This document shows, in pieces, positions 32,765 through 41,021 of a DNA stretch of 52,428 bases. Under the pieces are notes generated by a model. The model was not told the DNA's origin. It worked only from the letters and a program-made list of their open reading frames with translations, and did no database searches. This DNA comes from Lachnospiraceae bacterium. GTDB taxonomy: Bacteria; Bacillota; Clostridia; Lachnospirales; Lachnospiraceae. Numbering within the stretch: the first letter of the stretch is position 1; every line of letters begins with the position of its first letter. The stretch is taken from NCBI GenBank assembly GCA_017621975.1, contig JAGARW010000107.1, positions 1-52,428 of the forward strand. The letters run 5' to 3'. Made by a program: the position numbers and the translations under genes.

Positions 32765-33085
32765 CTATGCCAATGCCTGCTGGATTGCTGCAGCCAATTC
32801 ATTTTTTGACACCGCTCCTGTAATAGACGCCGCCTTTTCGCCGTTCTTAAAAATGATAAACGTCGGAATTGACATCACTCTATACTGGATCGAGGTATTC
32901 GGATTTTCATCGACATTCATCTTTCCGACTTTTACCTTGCCGTCATAAGTCTCCGCCAATTCTTTTACAAGCGGAGCCATCATTTTACAGGGACCGCACC
33001 AGTCCGCATAGAAATCTACAAGCACCGGCAATTCCGACTGCAGTACCTCCGCTTCAAAATTTGCATCTGTGAATTTATATTCCAT
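32765..33085 (-). CDS. trxA: Thioredoxin
   Basis: This 106-residue protein is a classic thioredoxin with the redox site WCGPC (Trp29-Cys33), VDFYADWC at 23-30 and the cis-proline motif SIPTF. It reduces protein disulfides in the cytoplasm with electrons from thioredoxin reductase, whose gene is not in the window. An AAGGTGG site precedes the start. It lies between trmB and the antiporter operon in the same orientation. Confidence 0.97.
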   Translation of the reverse strand: MEYKFTDANFEAEVLQSELPVLVDFYADWCGPCKMMAPLVKELAETYDGKVKVGKMNVDENPNTSIQYRVMSIPTFIIFKNGEKAASITGAVSKNELAAAIQQALA

Positions 33086-33177
33086 TGCTATACCACCTTT
33101 CTCTTCTTTTATTTTTGTAAAATAAATTTGTTTCTATACAAACGGCTATCCAGATAACTGCTTTGATCAGCCGCTTT

Positions 33178-33816
33178 CTACCTGTATATAACGTACTTGC
33201 AGATCGGATTCCCGACCGACGAAAACCGCTCTTCATATTCCGTCATGACGTTGTCCTTCATCATTTCCGCATCGGCATGCAGATCATATGTGATCTTCTC
33301 CGCCTTCCATCCGGCAGGTTCCAGTTCTTCGACGGCAAAATCAAACAACGCCCTGTTATCCGTCTTAAATTCCAGTCTGCCGCCTTGCGCCAGTATCTTA
33401 TCATAACGCGCTAAAAATTCTCTTGAGGGAAGTCTCCGTCTTGCATGCCTGTCCTTAGGCCACGGATCGGAAAAGTTTAAATATATTTTTTCAACCTCTT
33501 CTGTTTCAAACACCTGCTCAAGCTCCGCAGCGTCCATACACAAAAATACAAGATTCGGAAGCGGTTTCTCTTCCATTTTCTGCAACGCTCTCAGGAGCAC
33601 GCTCGTATAACGTTCGATTCCGATATAATTGACGTCTGGATTTTTCTCCGCCATCGTCATTAAAAATCTGCCTTTGCCCATTCCGACCTCAATGTGGATC
33701 GGATTATCGTTTCCAAACAGCTCTTTCCAAAGTCCCTTTGTTTTTTCCGCCTCTTTGATGACAAGCGGACTGTTTTCAATGATTTCCCGCGCACCGGGTA
33801 TATTTCTTAAACGCAT
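33178..33816 (-). CDS. trmB: tRNA (guanine-N7-)-methyltransferase
   Basis: This 212-residue enzyme methylates G46 of tRNAs using S-adenosylmethionine. The SAM-binding motif EVGMGKGRF and the TrmB signature FSDPWPKDRHARRRL are present, with the usual length. It has its own promoter at 33840-33868, divergent from the glycogen-debranching gene. No clear terminator separates it from trxA; only a short inverted repeat with a 21-base loop is visible. Confidence 0.96.
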   Translation of the reverse strand: MRLRNIPGAREIIENSPLVIKEAEKTKGLWKELFGNDNPIHIEVGMGKGRFLMTMAEKNPDVNYIGIERYTSVLLRALQKMEEKPLPNLVFLCMDAAELEQVFETEEVEKIYLNFSDPWPKDRHARRRLPSREFLARYDKILAQGGRLEFKTDNRALFDFAVEELEPAGWKAEKITYDLHADAEMMKDNVMTEYEERFSSVGNPICKYVIYR

Positions 33817-33839
33817 AACCTGTCCTTTCTTCTTTTTGT

Positions 33840-33868
33840 ATTTTACACTACTTACTCTTTAAAAGCAA
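33840..33868 (-). promoter_or_regulatory. Promoter of trmB
   Basis: On the minus strand, -35 TTGCTT (33863-33868), a 17-base spacer and -10 TAAAAT (33840-33845) lie 24 bases upstream of the start. Confidence 0.55.
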
Positions 33869-33871
33869 ATG

Positions 33872-33944
33872 AAGAGCGATAAATCCACGAAAAAGATAGG
33901 AAATAAGTAGGATTTGTGATAGAATAAATTAATATATCGCTCTT
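33872..33944. repeat. Ten-base inverted repeat between trmB and the debranching enzyme gene
   Basis: AAGAGCGATA (33872-33881) and its exact complement TATCGCTCTT (33935-33944) are separated by 53 bases and enclose the probable debranching-gene promoter. It could be a pair of operator half-sites or a long-loop hairpin. Confidence 0.5.
33897..33925 (+). promoter_or_regulatory. Possible promoter of the debranching enzyme gene
   Basis: An extended -10 (TG, one base, TAGAAT at 33920-33925) is paired with only a weak -35 (TAGGAA at 33897-33902) at 17 bases. Confidence 0.4.
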
Positions 33945-33992
33945 TTATAGGCAAATAACATACATACATTCAGCACAGAAAAGAGGATCGCT

Positions 33993-36113
33993 ATGTCACA
34001 ATCAGAAATTTTGCTTCCGGCAATGCCCGTACCAGAGTTAAAGGCGCTTGATCATATTAACGGCTACGAAGTACGTCCGGGTTTTTATTCACAGAACGGC
34101 GCGACCGCGCTGTCAAACAGCTGCGTTAATTTTACAGTGCAGTCTCAGGGAGCTACCTCCTGCGAGCTTTTACTGTTTCATAAAGACGAAGCGGAGCCCT
34201 TCGCCGTCATTCCGTTTCCCGACCATTACAAGATCGGAAACGTTTATTCCATGATCGTATTCGGTCTGAAAATCGAAGATTTTGAATATGCCTACCGTCT
34301 GGACGGTCCTTACAATCCCCGGAAGGGACTGATCTTTGATAAGACGCGCATTCTGCTTGATCCTTATGCAAAGGCGGTTGCCGGACAGGACGAGTGGGGC
34401 GTTTCCCGCAATGATCACGGCGGTTATCGCGCCAGAGTCGTACGCAACAACTTCGACTGGGGGACGCAGCAGCAGTCTCTGATCCCGATGGAGGACCTGA
34501 TTATTTACGAGCTGCACGTACGCGGCTTCACAAAGGACTCATCCTCCGGCGTCGCGCATCCCGGCACCTTTTCCGGTCTGCGCGAAAAGATTCCTTATCT
34601 AAAGGATCTCGGTATCAATGCGGTCGAGCTTATGCCGATCTTTGAATTTGACGAAACAAAAAACCGCCGCACAGTCGACGGCAAACAGCTTCTTGAATAT
34701 TGGGGCTACAATACGGTTTGCTTTTTCGCGCCCAATACAAGTTATAATTCCGATCACGAATACAACCGTGAAGGTACCGAATTAAAAGAAGTCATCCATG
34801 ATCTGAAAGCAAACGGAATCGAAGTCATTCTCGACGTCGTTTTTAATCATACGGCGGAAGGAAATGAACGCGGACCTTACATTTCTTTTAAGGGTTTTGA
34901 CAATAATATTTATTACATGCTGACGCCGGACGGATATTATTATAATTTCAGCGGCTGCGGCAACACATTGAACTGTAATCATCCCGTTGTGCAGAATATG
35001 ATACTCGAATGTCTGCGCTATTGGGTTACGGATTATCATGTGGACGGTTTTCGTTTCGATCTCGCCACAATTCTCGGACGTGATGAGGATGGCACTCCTT
35101 TAAGCAATCCGCCTCTTTTAAAACAGCTTGCCTTTGACCCGATCCTTGGCAGCACAAAGCTTATTGCCGAGGCATGGGATGCCGGCGGGCTTTATCAGGT
35201 CGGCACGTTCCCTTCATGGAACCGCTGGGCGGAATGGAACGGCAAATACAGGGATTGCCTGCGCAATTATTTAAAAGGCGACATTTGGTCAGCCCCCGAA
35301 GCGGTACTCCGTGTGACCGGCTCCCCCGACCTTTATGAAGCATACGGACGCGGTCATGACTCGTCTGTTAATTTTCTGACATGCCATGACGGTTTTACGC
35401 TTTATGATCTGTACTCTTATAATGACAAACACAATGAAGCAAACGGCTGGTACAATACCGACGGCGCCAGCGATAACCGAAGCTGGAACTGCGGTGCGGA
35501 AGGTGAAACCGACGATCCCGCCGTCAATGCGCTGCGCCACCGTATGATCAAAAATGCCTGTGCGGTCCTGCTCTGCAGCCGCGGTACGCCGATGTTTTTA
35601 GCCGGAGACGAATTCGGCAATACCCAGTTCGGCAACAACAACGCTTATTGCCAGGATAATATTATTTCGTGGCTGAATTGGAACCAGATGAAAGAAAATC
35701 AGGATATTTATCAGTTTTTCCGTTATATGATCGCATTTCGTAAGGCGCATCCGGCGATCCGGCGAAATCTTGAACAATCCGGAACCGGCTACGATTTTAT
35801 CAGCATTCATAACGGCGCTCCCGATTTCGGCGAAACAAATTCTGAAACCTGTACGCTCGGCGTTCTTTATACCGGCTACTATCGGGAAAAGCATAAAGAA
35901 GATGTCGTATATATCTGTATGAACGTATATTGGGAACCTCTTTCGATCCGTCTGCCGTTCCTCCCGCAGAATTTTTCTTGGAGGCTCGCCGTCAACACGG
36001 GCGCGGACGAAGGAAATCTTTTCTTTGAAGAAGAACAAATGCCGGAGATCAATGGTGAATTCCTAATGAAAGAAAGAAGCGTTGCCGTCTTTATAGGAAG
36101 GAGCGGACGATGA
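33993..36113 (+). CDS. glgX: Glycogen debranching enzyme (GlgX/isoamylase-type, GH13)
   Basis: This 706-residue enzyme should cleave alpha-1,6 branch points in glycogen or limit dextrins. An N-terminal CBM48/isoamylase domain (about 20-150) precedes the GH13 barrel with all four conserved regions: DVVFNH at 281-286, GFRFDLA with nucleophile Asp356, IAEAWD with acid/base Glu393, and CHDG with Asp466. It has no signal peptide and so is cytoplasmic. A GAGGATC site precedes the ATG at 33993. The stop overlaps the exonuclease start by four bases (ATGA), so both are made from one transcript. The family is firm; isoamylase or pullulanase specificity is possible, so the symbol is tentative. Confidence 0.9.
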   Translation: MSQSEILLPAMPVPELKALDHINGYEVRPGFYSQNGATALSNSCVNFTVQSQGATSCELLLFHKDEAEPFAVIPFPDHYKIGNVYSMIVFGLKIEDFEYAYRLDGPYNPRKGLIFDKTRILLDPYAKAVAGQDEWGVSRNDHGGYRARVVRNNFDWGTQQQSLIPMEDLIIYELHVRGFTKDSSSGVAHPGTFSGLREKIPYLKDLGINAVELMPIFEFDETKNRRTVDGKQLLEYWGYNTVCFFAPNTSYNSDHEYNREGTELKEVIHDLKANGIEVILDVVFNHTAEGNERGPYISFKGFDNNIYYMLTPDGYYYNFSGCGNTLNCNHPVVQNMILECLRYWVTDYHVDGFRFDLATILGRDEDGTPLSNPPLLKQLAFDPILGSTKLIAEAWDAGGLYQVGTFPSWNRWAEWNGKYRDCLRNYLKGDIWSAPEAVLRVTGSPDLYEAYGRGHDSSVNFLTCHDGFTLYDLYSYNDKHNEANGWYNTDGASDNRSWNCGAEGETDDPAVNALRHRMIKNACAVLLCSRGTPMFLAGDEFGNTQFGNNNAYCQDNIISWLNWNQMKENQDIYQFFRYMIAFRKAHPAIRRNLEQSGTGYDFISIHNGAPDFGETNSETCTLGVLYTGYYREKHKEDVVYICMNVYWEPLSIRLPFLPQNFSWRLAVNTGADEGNLFFEEEQMPEINGEFLMKERSVAVFIGRSGR

Positions 36114-37066
36114 ATTATATCGTACTTGATCTGGAATGGAACCAGAGCAGCCATCCCGAAGGAGAAATCAAAGAAATTCCTTTTGAGATCATCGAGATCG
36201 GCGCAGTCAAGTTAAACAGCAAAAAAGAAATGATCAGCGAATTCAGCGAACTGATTCATCCCTGTATCTACAAAGAGATGCACAAAATTACGCGCAAGCT
36301 GATCCATCTCCAAATGACAGAGTTGGAAAAGGGAGACGAATTTCCCCGCGTTGCCCAGCGCTTTCTGGAATGGTGCGGCGACGATGTGATATTTTGTACA
36401 TGGGGACCTCTTGATCTGACCGAGCTGCAGCGCAACATGGCTTATTACGGTATGAGGCCGCTCGCACATGCGCCTCTTTCGTTTCTTGACGTACAGAAGC
36501 TGTTCAGCATCGCTTACGAAGATCGAAAATCCCGGCGCAGCCTCGAATACGCGATCGACTTTCTGCACATTGAAAAAGACATTCCGTTCCACAGAGCCTT
36601 CAGCGACGCCTACTATACCGCTAAGGTACTGGCACAGCTTCCGGAAGCCGTAGAAAAAAATGTCTCTTTTGATCTTTTCCACAAACCTTCGACCCGTAAG
36701 CAGGAAATCCATATCGTCTTTGACGATTATGCAAAATATATTTCCCGTAAATTTGCCGACAAGCAGGAAGCGTTCAAAGACCGGGAAGTATGCAGCACAA
36801 AATGCTACTACTGCCATCGGAATATTAAGCGGAAAATGCGCTGGTTCACACCGAACGGCAAGCATTATTACAGCATCTCCTATTGCGACAAACACGGTTA
36901 TATGAAAGGCAAAATCCGCATCCGCAAGGCTGCTGAAGACGACTCCGTTTATGTTGTTAAAACATTAAAATTTATTCCCGAAGAAGAAGTTCAAAAAATC
37001 AAAGAGCTTCAGGAAAGAGCGCGCATGCTCCGCAGGCAAAAACGCATCCGCGCAAAATCTTCCTAA
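36110..37066 (+). CDS. DEDDh 3'-5' exonuclease with C-terminal zinc-ribbon-like domain
   Basis: The 318-residue protein has an RNase T/DnaQ-type exonuclease fold: the ExoI motif VLDLEWNQ (Asp6, Glu8), EIIEIGAVKL, and the ExoIII motif HRAFSDA carrying catalytic His and Asp. After about residue 200 comes an extra part with CYYCHRN...YSISYCDKHGY, whose cysteines and histidines could bind zinc, and a basic tail (RARMLRRQKRIRAK) suited to nucleic-acid binding. It is translationally coupled to the debranching enzyme. Its stop overlaps the convergent dacA stop by four bases. The substrate (RNA or DNA) is unknown. Confidence 0.85.
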   Translation: MNYIVLDLEWNQSSHPEGEIKEIPFEIIEIGAVKLNSKKEMISEFSELIHPCIYKEMHKITRKLIHLQMTELEKGDEFPRVAQRFLEWCGDDVIFCTWGPLDLTELQRNMAYYGMRPLAHAPLSFLDVQKLFSIAYEDRKSRRSLEYAIDFLHIEKDIPFHRAFSDAYYTAKVLAQLPEAVEKNVSFDLFHKPSTRKQEIHIVFDDYAKYISRKFADKQEAFKDREVCSTKCYYCHRNIKRKMRWFTPNGKHYYSISYCDKHGYMKGKIRIRKAAEDDSVYVVKTLKFIPEEEVQKIKELQERARMLRRQKRIRAKSS

Positions 37067-38526
37067 AAATCATAATCGTCAAACGGAGAAGGAATCTGTT
37101 TTCTCTTTTTGTGCCGGTTCCGCACACTTCTCCGTTTTGCGAATTGATAATTGTCAATGATCGCTTTGATTACAAAAATCAAAATCAACAATCCTGCAAT
37201 TCCAACAACCCATATGATGACCTTTCTGACGTTGACAAAAACGACGTTGTCCGCCGCATCCGGCGTACTCTCTCCTTCCTCCTCTGCCGCCGCTTCCGTT
37301 TCGTTTTCAAGCTGATTTTCAAAATCAAACGCATCTTCCTGATTCTCTTCTGCCAGATCGACCGTTGCGCTGCCGACCGGAATCCCATGATAAGTATACT
37401 GAATCGAAGCAACAGAACTGTCAGATTCCATATCATAAGAAAGCTCCGAATCAAGATCTTCAAATACCGCTGTGATCGGAAGCACAACGCTGTCCTCCGG
37501 ATTGATCGAAAGGATCGGCTTCGATGTTCCGAACACATCCTCATCCGTCTGGAAGAAATCGTTATTTTCCACCGTATACTGCGTTTCATTCGAAGCAACA
37601 TTCAGCTTCTGGAAATTGGAAAATCCATAATCAAACAAACTGATCGTATCCTCAAACTGGTGCGGCGACTCTTCCCGCATCACAACGCAGATCAGCTTCA
37701 TACCATCCTTTTCCGCACAGGAAACAAGCGTTTGTCTTGCATTGTCCGTATAGCCTGTCTTACTGCCGACAATATATTCATAATTGTATTTTCCGTTCGG
37801 AAAAAGCATCTTGTTGTGCGTATTGACATAGAGATCGTCGTCCGGCTGCGTCGCCGATTGCGGAATATAATAGGTCGGCGTAGAAGACATCTTACATAAA
37901 AGCTCGTTGTCAAAAAACTTCTGCGCGATCAACGCCAGATCGTAAGGCGTCGTATAATGATCGTCGTCGTGAAGACCGTTCGTCGTTACAAAGTGAGAAT
38001 CCTCACAGCCAAGCTCCGCCGCCCTCTCGTTCATCAGATCGACAAACTCGTCCATGCTTCCGCTGACATGCTCCGCAAGCGCGTTCGCCGCTTCGTTTGC
38101 GCTTCCGACAAGAATACCGTACAGGCACTGTTCTACCGTAATCTGCTCTCCTACGTCAAGACCGATATTAGAGCTGTCTCTTGGAATGCTGAATACCGCT
38201 TCCTGCGACATTGTAACGGTTTCATTCATCTGGCACTGCTCCACACCGATCAGACAAGTCAGTATTTTTGTCGTACTCGCCGGGTACAAACGCTCATGAA
38301 TATTTTTTTCATAAAGGATCGTACCTGTCTGCGCCTCCATCAAAATAGCGCCCTCCGCACTGACGGCAGGCCCGTCCGGCCAGTTTTCATAGTTATTGGA
38401 AGTGATTTCAAGAGACCGCTGCTGCTCTTCTAACGCCGCATAATCAGTTGCGTACGCAATGAATCCGCTTTGTGTCCCTATTATAATTGCTAAAAGTATA
38501 CCCAATACAAAATTCATTCTGCTCAT
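37063..38526 (-). CDS. dacA: D-alanyl-D-alanine carboxypeptidase (PBP5 family)
   Basis: This enzyme trims the terminal D-Ala from peptidoglycan stem peptides outside the membrane. From the ATG at 38526 (GGAG site) it has 487 residues: a signal peptide (residues 1-27), the serine SxxK box STTK at 84-87, the SxN box SAN within GSANEAANAL, and the KTG box in GSKTGYTDNA. A PBP5-like C-terminal beta domain, an acidic linker and a C-terminal membrane helix (VIIWVVGIAGLLILIFVI) with a basic tail follow. The longer frame to 38583 lacks a ribosome-binding site. It is convergent with the exonuclease gene, and its promoter is at 38549-38576. Confidence 0.93.
   Translation of the reverse strand: MSRMNFVLGILLAIIIGTQSGFIAYATDYAALEEQQRSLEITSNNYENWPDGPAVSAEGAILMEAQTGTILYEKNIHERLYPASTTKILTCLIGVEQCQMNETVTMSQEAVFSIPRDSSNIGLDVGEQITVEQCLYGILVGSANEAANALAEHVSGSMDEFVDLMNERAAELGCEDSHFVTTNGLHDDDHYTTPYDLALIAQKFFDNELLCKMSSTPTYYIPQSATQPDDDLYVNTHNKMLFPNGKYNYEYIVGSKTGYTDNARQTLVSCAEKDGMKLICVVMREESPHQFEDTISLFDYGFSNFQKLNVASNETQYTVENNDFFQTDEDVFGTSKPILSINPEDSVVLPITAVFEDLDSELSYDMESDSSVASIQYTYHGIPVGSATVDLAEENQEDAFDFENQLENETEAAAEEEGESTPDAADNVVFVNVRKVIIWVVGIAGLLILIFVIKAIIDNYQFAKRRSVRNRHKKRKQIPSPFDDYDF
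37081..37137 (+). terminator. Possible terminator of the glgX-exonuclease operon inside the dacA 3' end
   Basis: AAACGGAGAAG (37081-37091) pairs perfectly with CTTCTCCGTTT (37127-37137), enclosing a smaller GTGC...GCAC hairpin. The following T-run is weak. It lies within dacA codons for the basic C-terminal tail. Confidence 0.4.
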
Positions 38527-38548
38527 TTTTATTCTCCATCGTTTATTA

Positions 38549-38576
38549 CTTATATCATACACTATTTTTTGCACAA
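38549..38576 (-). promoter_or_regulatory. Promoter of dacA
   Basis: On the minus strand, -35 TTGTGC (38571-38576), a 16-base spacer and -10 TATAAG (38549-38554, preceded by TGA as an extended -10) lie 23 bases upstream of the start. Confidence 0.45.
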
Positions 38577-38596
38577 AATGCACCTATATATAACAG

Positions 38597-38631
38597 AAAA
38601 CGTTGAAAGCATTGTTTGCCCTCAACGTTTT
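38597..38631 (-). terminator. Terminator of the tRNA-Arg gene
   Basis: Read on the minus strand, AAAACGTTGA and TCAACGTTTT form a perfect 10-base stem with a 15-base loop, starting three bases after the tRNA 3' end. The T-rich part falls within and just after the stem. Confidence 0.7.
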
Positions 38632-38634
38632 TAG

Positions 38635-38706
38635 CGTTCCCTGGGGGAATCGAACCCTCAACTGCCCCTTAGGAGGGGGCTGTTATATCCATTTAACTAA
38701 GGAAAC
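38635..38706 (-). tRNA. tRNA-Arg (anticodon CCU)
   Basis: On the minus strand the 72-base gene folds as a complete cloverleaf. The acceptor is GTTTCCT with AGGGAAC (one T-G pair) and discriminator G; the D arm is GTTA/TAAC. The anticodon stem is GCCCC/GGGGC around the loop CTCCTAA, giving anticodon CCU that reads AGG. The T arm GAGGG/CCCCC around TTCGAAT has one A-C mismatch. The 3' CCA is not encoded and must be added. It has its own promoter and terminator. Confidence 0.93.
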
Positions 38707-38726
38707 TTATTTTTTTCTGCTCTGTT

Positions 38727-38755
38727 AGTGTACCATAAATAGGATAGAAAGGCAA
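38727..38755 (-). promoter_or_regulatory. Promoter of the tRNA-Arg gene
   Basis: On the minus strand, -35 TTGCCT (38750-38755), a 17-base spacer and -10 TACACT (38727-38732) are present. The -35 box lies inside the 3' arm of the preceding terminator hairpin. Confidence 0.65.
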
Positions 38756-38776
38756 GAGACGATCCGGTCTCCTGCC
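38751..38776 (-). terminator. Terminator of the DUF3881 gene
   Basis: On the minus strand GGCAGGAGAC pairs with GTCTCTTGCC (10 pairs, one G-U) around six bases, followed by TTTCTAT. It lies 18 bases after the DUF3881 stop and should end the parA-to-DUF3881 transcription unit. Confidence 0.75.
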
Positions 38777-38794
38777 TTTATCATTTGCTTGTTT

Positions 38795-39688
38795 TTATTC
38801 GCTTTCCGGAAAATCAATAAATCCCTGCATCCAGACGATTCCTTTGAAACGCCTGCCGACCGCGGGTTCTCCAAGCAGATCCGCCTCATTGATGCATACG
38901 TCGAAAAGAAGGTCGTTGCAGTTGATCGTCATGCGATACAGATATTCGCCGCTGAGGGAATTCTGCACCTTTTGACAATCCATAATTTCTCCAAGTACGG
39001 AATACTGGTCGCATTCTACGCCGTACGGCATGAAATAAGTATCTACAAGACTGAAAACGTCTTCTTTTTGGATTTTTTTAGAAATTACCGTATAGGTATC
39101 CATATCCTCAAGCGTCAGATTTTCGATCGCTTCCTCGTCCCCCCTGCGCGCGGCGGCAAGCAGATGACTTCTGTTTCTTGTAACCTGCCTTACTTTTTTC
39201 TTATCACGCTCGTTTTTGATGATCGGCATGATAACCATACCCTGGCATGAAAGCGCCGATAAGACCAAAGACGTTCCCTTTACAGGAATTTTATTTTTTT
39301 CTTTTAATTTCAAATATGTTATCACATTCTGAAAATAGAAAATCAGAGAGACGCCGAGCCGCAGATCGTCGCACACGCCGGCATACGATTCTTTTTCCGC
39401 ATGGCGTTCGATCGAAATATCTTCCTCGGAGCTGACATAGCTGCCTCGTACATAAGGAAAGTAATAATTATAAATGTAATTATTGTTCTCGTCAAATTCA
39501 CCGCGGACCGCGATCCCGATTCCGTCGGCAAATTCCTTACAGCATTCCATAAATACAAAGTCGTCCCGCTCCGACATAGAAATATAATCACGCTTTTTTG
39601 CGCTGCGGATACAATCTGTAATCAGAACCTGAAGCTGTTTTCTATTTTTTATCTGGCGGAATCCGATAGCACGTAAATATTTATGCAA
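38795..39688 (-). CDS. DUF3881 family protein, function unknown
   Basis: This 297-residue soluble protein fits the DUF3881 family, found mainly in Lachnospiraceae, for which I know no established function. The start is a TTG at 39688 (MHKYLRAIGFRQ), six bases after a GAGGTG ribosome-binding site. A GTG at 39697 overlaps that site and is unlikely. No signal peptide, membrane helix or obvious catalytic motif is visible. It follows serS by 35 bases in the same operon and ends at a clear terminator. Confidence 0.75.
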   Translation of the reverse strand: MHKYLRAIGFRQIKNRKQLQVLITDCIRSAKKRDYISMSERDDFVFMECCKEFADGIGIAVRGEFDENNNYIYNYYFPYVRGSYVSSEEDISIERHAEKESYAGVCDDLRLGVSLIFYFQNVITYLKLKEKNKIPVKGTSLVLSALSCQGMVIMPIIKNERDKKKVRQVTRNRSHLLAAARRGDEEAIENLTLEDMDTYTVISKKIQKEDVFSLVDTYFMPYGVECDQYSVLGEIMDCQKVQNSLSGEYLYRMTINCNDLLFDVCINEADLLGEPAVGRRFKGIVWMQGFIDFPESE

Positions 39689-39723
39689 GGAATTCACCTC
39701 TTTTCTTTTAAGCAGGTTCGGCG

Positions 39724-41001
39724 TTAACCAATCTTTGTCTGTCCGCCCATATACGGCTGCAATACGGCAGGAATCTTAATAGAACCGTCCGCCTGTAAAT
39801 TATTTTCCAGAAATGCAATCAGCATTCTAGGCGGAGCAACTACCGTATTATTTAATGTATGCGCGAAATACTTGCCCTTTTCCCCATTTACACGAATTTT
39901 TAATCTTCTTGCCTGTGCGTCGCCGAGATTAGAGCAGCTTCCGACTTCAAAATATTTTTTCTGACGAGGAGACCATGCTTCTACGTCGAAGGATTTTACT
40001 TTCAGATCAGCAAGATCACCGGAGCAGCATTCCAGTGTTCTGACAGGAATATCCATAGAACGGAACAGGTCGACTGTATTCTGCCAAAGCTTATCAAACC
40101 ACATAGCGGAATCTTCCGGCTTGCATACAACGATCATTTCCTGCTTTTCAAACTGATGAATACGGTATACGCCGCGTTCTTCCAGACCATGAGCGCCTTT
40201 TTCCTTACGGAAGCAGGGAGAATAGCTCGTCAATGTTTTCGGAAGCTCTTCCTCTGGAATGATCGTATCGATAAATTTACCGATCATAGAATGTTCGCTT
40301 GTACCAATTAAGTATAAATCTTCCCCTTCGATTTTATACATCATAGCGTCCATTTCCGCAAAGCTCATAACTCCTGTTACAACATTGCTGCGGATCATGA
40401 AAGGCGGCACGCAATAAGTAAAGCCGCGGTTTATCATAAAATCTCTCGCATAGGAAATAACTGCAGAATGCAGTCTGGCAATATCCCCCATCAGATAATA
40501 AAAGCCGTTTCCCGCTACCTTTCTTGCGCTGTCAAGATCGATGCCGTTCAGACGCTCCATAATATCCGTATGATAAGGAATTTCAAAATCAGGTACGACA
40601 GGCTCGCCATACTTTGTTACTTCCACATTTTCCGTATCATTTTTTCCGATCGGTACGCTCGGATCAATGATATTCGGAATCGTCATCATAATTTTTGTAA
40701 TCTTTTCTTCCAGTTCTTTTTCTTTTTCTTCTAATTCGGCAAGTCGCTTTGCTCCGGCGGCTACTTCCGCTTTCTTTGCCTGCGCTTCTTCCTTTTTTCC
40801 CTGCGCCATCAATCCGCCGATTTCCTTGGAAATCTTGTTGCGGTTAGCTCGAAGCTCGTCCGCTTCCTGCTGTGTCTTTCTGCTTTCCGCATCGAGAACG
40901 ATCACTTCGTCGACAAGTCCGAGTTTTTCATCCTGAAATTTCTTTTTTATGTTTTCTTTTACTGCGTCCGGGTTTTCCCTCAAAAATTTAATGTCTATCA
41001 T
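39724..41001 (-). CDS. serS: Seryl-tRNA synthetase
   Basis: The 425-residue class II synthetase charges tRNA-Ser. Its N-terminal coiled-coil arm (about 30-100, rich in Lys, Glu and Ala) binds the long variable arm of the tRNA. The catalytic part shows EEELPKTLTSYSPCFRKEKGAHGLEERGVYRIHQFEKQE (motif 2) and NNTVVAPPRMLIAFLEN (motif 3). Length is normal. It lies 20 bases after the HD-GYP gene, so no T-box leader is present; expression follows the parAB operon. Confidence 0.97.
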   Translation of the reverse strand: MIDIKFLRENPDAVKENIKKKFQDEKLGLVDEVIVLDAESRKTQQEADELRANRNKISKEIGGLMAQGKKEEAQAKKAEVAAGAKRLAELEEKEKELEEKITKIMMTIPNIIDPSVPIGKNDTENVEVTKYGEPVVPDFEIPYHTDIMERLNGIDLDSARKVAGNGFYYLMGDIARLHSAVISYARDFMINRGFTYCVPPFMIRSNVVTGVMSFAEMDAMMYKIEGEDLYLIGTSEHSMIGKFIDTIIPEEELPKTLTSYSPCFRKEKGAHGLEERGVYRIHQFEKQEMIVVCKPEDSAMWFDKLWQNTVDLFRSMDIPVRTLECCSGDLADLKVKSFDVEAWSPRQKKYFEVGSCSNLGDAQARRLKIRVNGEKGKYFAHTLNNTVVAPPRMLIAFLENNLQADGSIKIPAVLQPYMGGQTKIG

Positions 41002-41021
41002 TTTTAATAAGGCTCCTCTCC

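Noticed and set aside
33086-33177. Terminator between trmB and trxA
   Set aside because: Only a five- to six-base inverted repeat with a 21-base loop and no good T-run is visible.
41002-41021. T-box leader for serS
   Set aside because: Only 20 bases separate serS from the preceding gene, with no specifier hairpin or T-box sequence.
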